Shown here in pieces: positions 60,429 through 64,000 of a stretch of 64,000 nucleotides of DNA. The stretch's first letter is position 1; every line of letters starts with the position of its first letter. The position numbers were made by a program, and so were the translations under genes. The notes beneath the pieces were generated by a model. That model saw only the letters and a list, made by a program, of their open reading frames with translations. It had not been told where the DNA came from and searched no databases. This DNA comes from Nissolia schottii. Lineage: Eukaryota > Streptophyta > Magnoliopsida > Fabales > Fabaceae. The stretch spans positions 203,720 through 267,719 of the forward strand of contig QANU01076285.1 in the NCBI GenBank assembly GCA_003254905.1, written 5' to 3'.

Positions 60429-61040
60429 CCTGTAGCTTCTGCGTATGGGATGGATAAGTATTTGATTGTTGACAATGTAAAACAGCGTTAATGTCACAGA
60501 TGTGATTTAACCTTTTAAAACGACTTTCCTGTACCATCCATTGCCCTCTTCTCTCTATAATTTACAGTTAAGTTGTGTTTATTTGTGCATGAATAAATTC
60601 TACTTATCACCAAAAAAGAATCTCCTTGCCTTGTTTATTAGTTTATTGCAATTTCAATGGAAGACGTGCATCTTCCTCATTCTTACACTGTATCAAGTGG
60701 ATATGCTTTTACAATCTTTTGCACGTTGTCTGAGAAAATCTACCCAAAATTGCATATGGAAGTTCATTTCTCAGTCCAGGATAAATTTCATCCTGTACAT
60801 TTTTCGATCTGAACCTTGTGAAGTTTGATTTAGGTATTTTTCTTGTCTTGATTTCTTGTATTCAATTAGGGCAGGATTATGTGTGTCTGGTGTGTGCGCA
60901 TGAATGTATGTTCATGTGCTGAGTACTCTATTTTGGGTATATGGTGTTATCTGTCTTCTTACGGAGGCTGTTTGGGTTTACAGGGTCCAAGGAAAAAAAT
61001 TCTTCTCGCCCTCTTGCCTCGAGCCAAACGTCAACAGTAA
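55437..61040 (+). CDS. SAM-domain protein, seven exons
   Basis: Exons by splice consensus: 55437-55484, 55968-56110, 56333-56373, 56465-57033, 59263-59352, 60120-60182, 60984-61040; phases agree and give 336 residues. It starts MSDGGRVTITLGRSGQ, followed by a basic, Ser/Arg-rich disordered region (residues about 17-270: KRSVRDRIG, DDLRLKLMRKSASRR, repeated MRRIPSARS- and MRMESMRSS-like phrases). The C-terminal SAM domain (about 277-333) contains VDGLLHALGLGKY, LFKAEEVDMTALKQM, DLKELGIPMGPRKK and ILLALLPR. Similar short plant SAM proteins are known (Arabidopsis SAM-domain family), mostly uncharacterised; SAM domains oligomerise or bind RNA or proteins. The SAM fold is split over the last three exons. 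Intron 4 is long (2229 bases). Retaining it would replace the SAM domain with a short tail ending at 57090. Telo-box-like sequence in the leader suggests housekeeping expression. Confidence 0.9.
60398..60422 (+). repeat. (TC)n microsatellite in SAM gene intron 6
   Basis: About 12 TC units in the last intron. Confidence 0.9.
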
Positions 61041-61531
61041 ATCCAATCTGCTTTTTGCAAAATCTAACACATGGTTGGCACCCCAGGTTATTAGTGATTA
61101 TTTTTTTGGTGATGGTAAAGCACACATCTGAGAATTTTTACAACCTTTCTCCTCTCTTATGGGGTTTTAGTGTCCCTTGTATCCAGTGTCGCATTTTTGC
61201 AAAAACATATATTTGTTAAAATTTTAGGAGGTTGGAAATGTTGATCTGTAACATATTCTCTCCGTACTATCTTTTCTTTTTAAATATTATTGGAAGAAAT
61301 AGGAAATGGAATCAGTTTATACTGACCTAAGGTTGATTGATATGTAACTGTCTAAAATTGACTGCTTTGCATCGAGTAAGGGTTTTGCTGCGTCAGAGAG
61401 ATGTGTTGAATCTTATTCTTTCCCTCATTTATACCAATTTGTGAAACTTCTCGTGTAAGAGTAGCAAGATCTTGTGTAGCAAAAAATGTGCCCATACTTT
61501 TTTACTTTTGTGATTGGCACCGAGATATAGA
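61041..61531. other. SAM gene 3' UTR and flank
   Basis: No further gene. A T-rich stretch follows the stop codon; poly(A) signals are not distinct. Confidence 0.45.
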
Positions 61532-61649
61532 TAGATTATACGAAATGATATATATTCTTAACCATTCTAATTATTAAATAAGCAACAGAAGTGTTAATTC
61601 CTATTTGGTCCCAGAACTTAACATTTGTATCTTAATTGATTCGTTAACT
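61532..61649 (+). repeat. Short direct duplicate, left copy
   Basis: 118 bases from tagattatacgaaatgata to gattcgttaact, matching 62449-62567 at roughly nine bases in ten, ending at the N at 61650. Confidence 0.85.
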
Positions 61650-61650
61650 N

Positions 61651-62447
61651 ATTTAGAATACGTATGCCACATAATCTGGCACTATTCAAAATTTGTACTT
61701 CGTCAATGTCCGTTGAGGTGATATTTTACAATTCAGCTAATTGCGCTAGCTGTCTAGTACTTTAATTTACTTTTAGCATTTCAACTGCCGCTTTAATAAA
61801 ACGCAATTTCAAAAGCTGTTGATATATATAATCATTAAATTCTTTTTTCATACGAATGGTCAAAATATATATATATATATATATATGGATAAACATCTAA
61901 TTTAGTCTCGGTAGATTTTTAACTCAAACAATCTAATTCCTTTTAAATTTTGTTGGTTGAATTAGTCTCTATTATTCTTTATATTAGTCAATTTAGTTCA
62001 TGTCATTTTTTAAATTGGTTAATTTCATTCCTTAAATTTTTTTAGCCAATTTAGTTCATGTCAATTACAAAAATTAAATAAGTTAATTTTTTCATTTATC
62101 TCCTATATTAATATGATTAACTTAGAGTATAACGAAAAGATGTAACACATTAAAGATCTACATCACATCTCCATAATGACATCGTTTTACATAACTAATA
62201 ACGCATCTCCTTTAAGTGAAATAATGTCGTTTCACATTCTATGTCCATACAATGGGTGCATCTGCCATGAAAAATATACATACATTGATATGAGTATGTT
62301 TACAAAAGATGAAATAGAAATATTTGAATATTTATATAATAAAGTAGATAATTTTTTTTAAATTGATTAATTTAAAAAGTAATAAGAATTAAAGTGACAA
62401 AAAATTTAAGAATAATAAAATTGTTCATGCCGAGAAACATGACTAAA
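61651..62447. other. Segment enclosed by two single Ns; MULE-like repeat fragments
   Basis: Contains (TA)n at about 61866-61886, then repeated phrases such as ctaatttagtctc, caatttagttcatgtca and aattggttaatttcatt (61890-62060), typical of plant MULE ends. Partial inverted matches occur near 62360-62440. No gene. Confidence 0.45.
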
Positions 62448-62448
62448 N

Positions 62449-62567
62449 TAGATTATATGAAATGATATATACTCTTAACCATTCTAATTATTACATAAGC
62501 AACAACGTGTTAATTCCTATTTGGTCTCAAAACTTAACATTTGTATCTTAGTTGATTCCTTAACTTA
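62449..62567 (+). repeat. Short direct duplicate, right copy
   Basis: Begins directly after the N at 62448 with tagattatatgaaatgata and repeats 61532-61649 with scattered changes. After gattccttaactt it continues into unique sequence. Confidence 0.85.
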
Positions 62568-62993
62568 AAAAAGTGACAGGTTAATCTTGAATTTTGTAAA
62601 TATTGAATTCGGCTAATGTTACTTTTTTAAGTTGAGGGATTAAGTAAAATGAGAATGTAAAATTTAGGAATTAAATAGTATTAATAAAAAAACGTAAATA
62701 TAATCAATATTTTGGAATTTTAATAGATAATCAATATGTATTTTATTTAACCTGTACGGTAATTTAATTGGAGGATGTGTTATCTTATAGATTAGACTTT
62801 TTGAAAGAATGAAGGGTCTAATAGGGACCTCAACGATCTCAGGAAACATGCAAGTGCCTACTTTTTCTCGAAATTGAAGGCGATCACAAGTTGTTAAGCA
62901 CTGAATTCCAAGAAACTGTTGGTGACAGGTTATCAAGTTGTTTATTGGTGATGGATAACATAGTCGTGGTTATCTTTTGGATCATTTAGTCAA
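62568..62993. other. No gene seen
   Basis: AT-rich. The minus-strand open frame at 62664-62936 shows no recognisable domain. Confidence 0.5.
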
Positions 62994-63516
62994 GGGTAAT
63001 TATAAATAAAAGTGATAATTTTATAAGATCTTTATTTTTATAAGAAGAGTCTTGATAATTTTTATATTTACAAAAGGGTGATTTCTCCCCCTTTATTCCT
63101 CTTCTTTGTCTCAAATCCCATCACCAACGCCTACTATCTCAACCCATCGCATACTAACTTATTCGTCGACCGAAAAGACTTTATTGAAGAGCTCCAAGAA
63201 GGAAAAGGCCAAAATAAAAATTTCTAGAGTTGGACCAAATCATCACTGTCTTTTTTTTTCTTTTTTCTTTCTTGTTGCATTAGCTAGCATTCTGGATGAT
63301 CCCTTTTATTTTGCAGAGGTTGTGCTAATGGGTGGCAACAACAGTTATTATATTAGCAGATGTGATTGAAAGGGAAGTCTCCTCCATGGTTAGATAGAAA
63401 AGAGGGAGAAAGGGGCAGATCACCCTTTGCAAACAAAAAATATTTCGACTCTTCTTGTAAAAATAATAGTCTTATTTACAATATAAAATTATAATTTTTT
63501 ATTTATAGAGTTACCC
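62994..63516. mobile_element. Foldback MITE, about 523 bases
   Basis: The left arm (about 62994-63115) and right arm (about 63395-63516) are inverted repeats: GGGTAATTATAAATAAAA against GGGTAACTCTATAAATAAAA, then ttataagaagagtc / ttacaagaagagtc and aaagggtgat / aaagggtgat. The middle holds a short frame (63106-63369) without a known domain. Flanks do not show a clean target duplication. Confidence 0.6.
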
Positions 63517-64000
63517 ATGGTCTTAAAATATAATTAGGACCATGTTATCCACCACTGATGTTTATCATGTGGTTTTTAGAATAGTAATTGTGTTTTTGTT
63601 TTTCGGTCTCTCACATGTTTTGGCACCTATGTTACATAGGTACGGATACGGTATCGGTATCAGCTACAAATACAAGTACGTGGAATGAAATTTTGAAAAC
63701 ATAGAGGTGCGGAAACACCAAATTTTATATATATATTTAATAAATTACATATAATAAAAAAAATTTACAAGATAATTAATGTATATATTCAATTCAAAAT
63801 CAATACCACAAGAAAAAATCAAAATCATATTTCTTTATTTCTTTTAAAAAAAATAGCAAAAGAGAAGAGGAATTAGAGCTCGTAAAAAACAAGGTCACAA
63901 TGCTGAAAACAAGGTTACATTGTCAAAGACAAGGTCGCGCTAGAGACAAAGACACAAATTAAATAAGGAGGCGTAGAGAATTGAAAGAGAAGTTAATATA
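63517..64000. other. No gene seen
   Basis: AT-rich. Near 63870-63955 aaaacaaggtcaca, aaaacaaggttaca and aagacaaggtcgcg form three loose repeats of about 28 bases. Confidence 0.5.

Noticed and set aside
1..64000. CRISPR arrays, operons, rRNA genes and conserved plant microRNA precursors
   Set aside because: I scanned by eye for regularly spaced repeats, rRNA-like GC-rich blocks and the mature sequences of common plant microRNAs and recognised none; a covariance-model and small-RNA search would be needed to exclude less conserved RNAs.

Overview
This is an AT-rich window of nuclear DNA from a flowering plant, most likely a eudicot; I do not name the species. The evidence is interrupted genes with GT-AG introns, a plant-type C2H2 zinc-finger/EAR repressor, a WD40 protein of the JINGUBANG type, a plant SAM-domain protein, and plant CACTA, Ty3/gypsy chromovirus, LINE, MULE-like and Stowaway-like elements. 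Only three intact protein-coding genes can be supported. Most of the rest is transposable-element debris, simple repeats or AT-rich sequence without recognisable content.

Layout. 0.1-3.6 kb: two related CACTA elements back to back in opposite orientation. 4.5-5.0 kb: single-finger C2H2 gene on the minus strand. 5.2-6.5 kb: near-palindromic foldback element with tRNA-promoter-like boxes in its arms. 7.6-12.0 kb: a 2.2 kb sequence present twice, joined at a single N. 12-21 kb: MITEs, LTR remnants and a SINE-like fragment. 21.1-23.7 kb: JINGUBANG-like WD40 gene, its promoter and first exon duplicated upstream and ending exactly at a single N. 25.3-27.2 kb: third CACTA copy. 30-31.1 kb: pyrimidine tract and minisatellite. 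34.9-41.7 kb: retroelement nest on the minus strand (chromovirus integrase/chromodomain, interrupted by the LTR and pol of a second gypsy element, then an LTR-like block and a LINE ORF1 relic). 42.2-43.7 kb: MULE-like foldback. 46-48.3 kb: microsatellites and a second minisatellite. 50.8-53.8 kb: decayed LINE (ORF1 plus endonuclease, no reverse transcriptase). 55.4-61.0 kb: seven-exon SAM-domain gene on the plus strand. 61.5-64 kb: two more single-N junctions and a foldback MITE.

The three genes look independent: each has its own flanks and they share no pathway that can be read from sequence. The WD40 gene belongs to a family whose founder restrains pollen germination; the zinc-finger protein should be a nuclear repressor through its C-terminal EAR motif; the SAM protein probably acts through SAM oligomerisation, with unknown partners.

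The strongest unexpected pattern is that three of the five single-N positions (9817, 21811, and the 61650/62448 pair taken together) sit at the edges of near-identical direct duplications. This suggests overlapping contig ends or two haplotypes placed in series rather than real tandem duplication. No obvious new molecular system was found. The best biological leads are the inverted CACTA pair, the foldback element with box A/B-like motifs, and a shared ACAAACATT-type minisatellite family.
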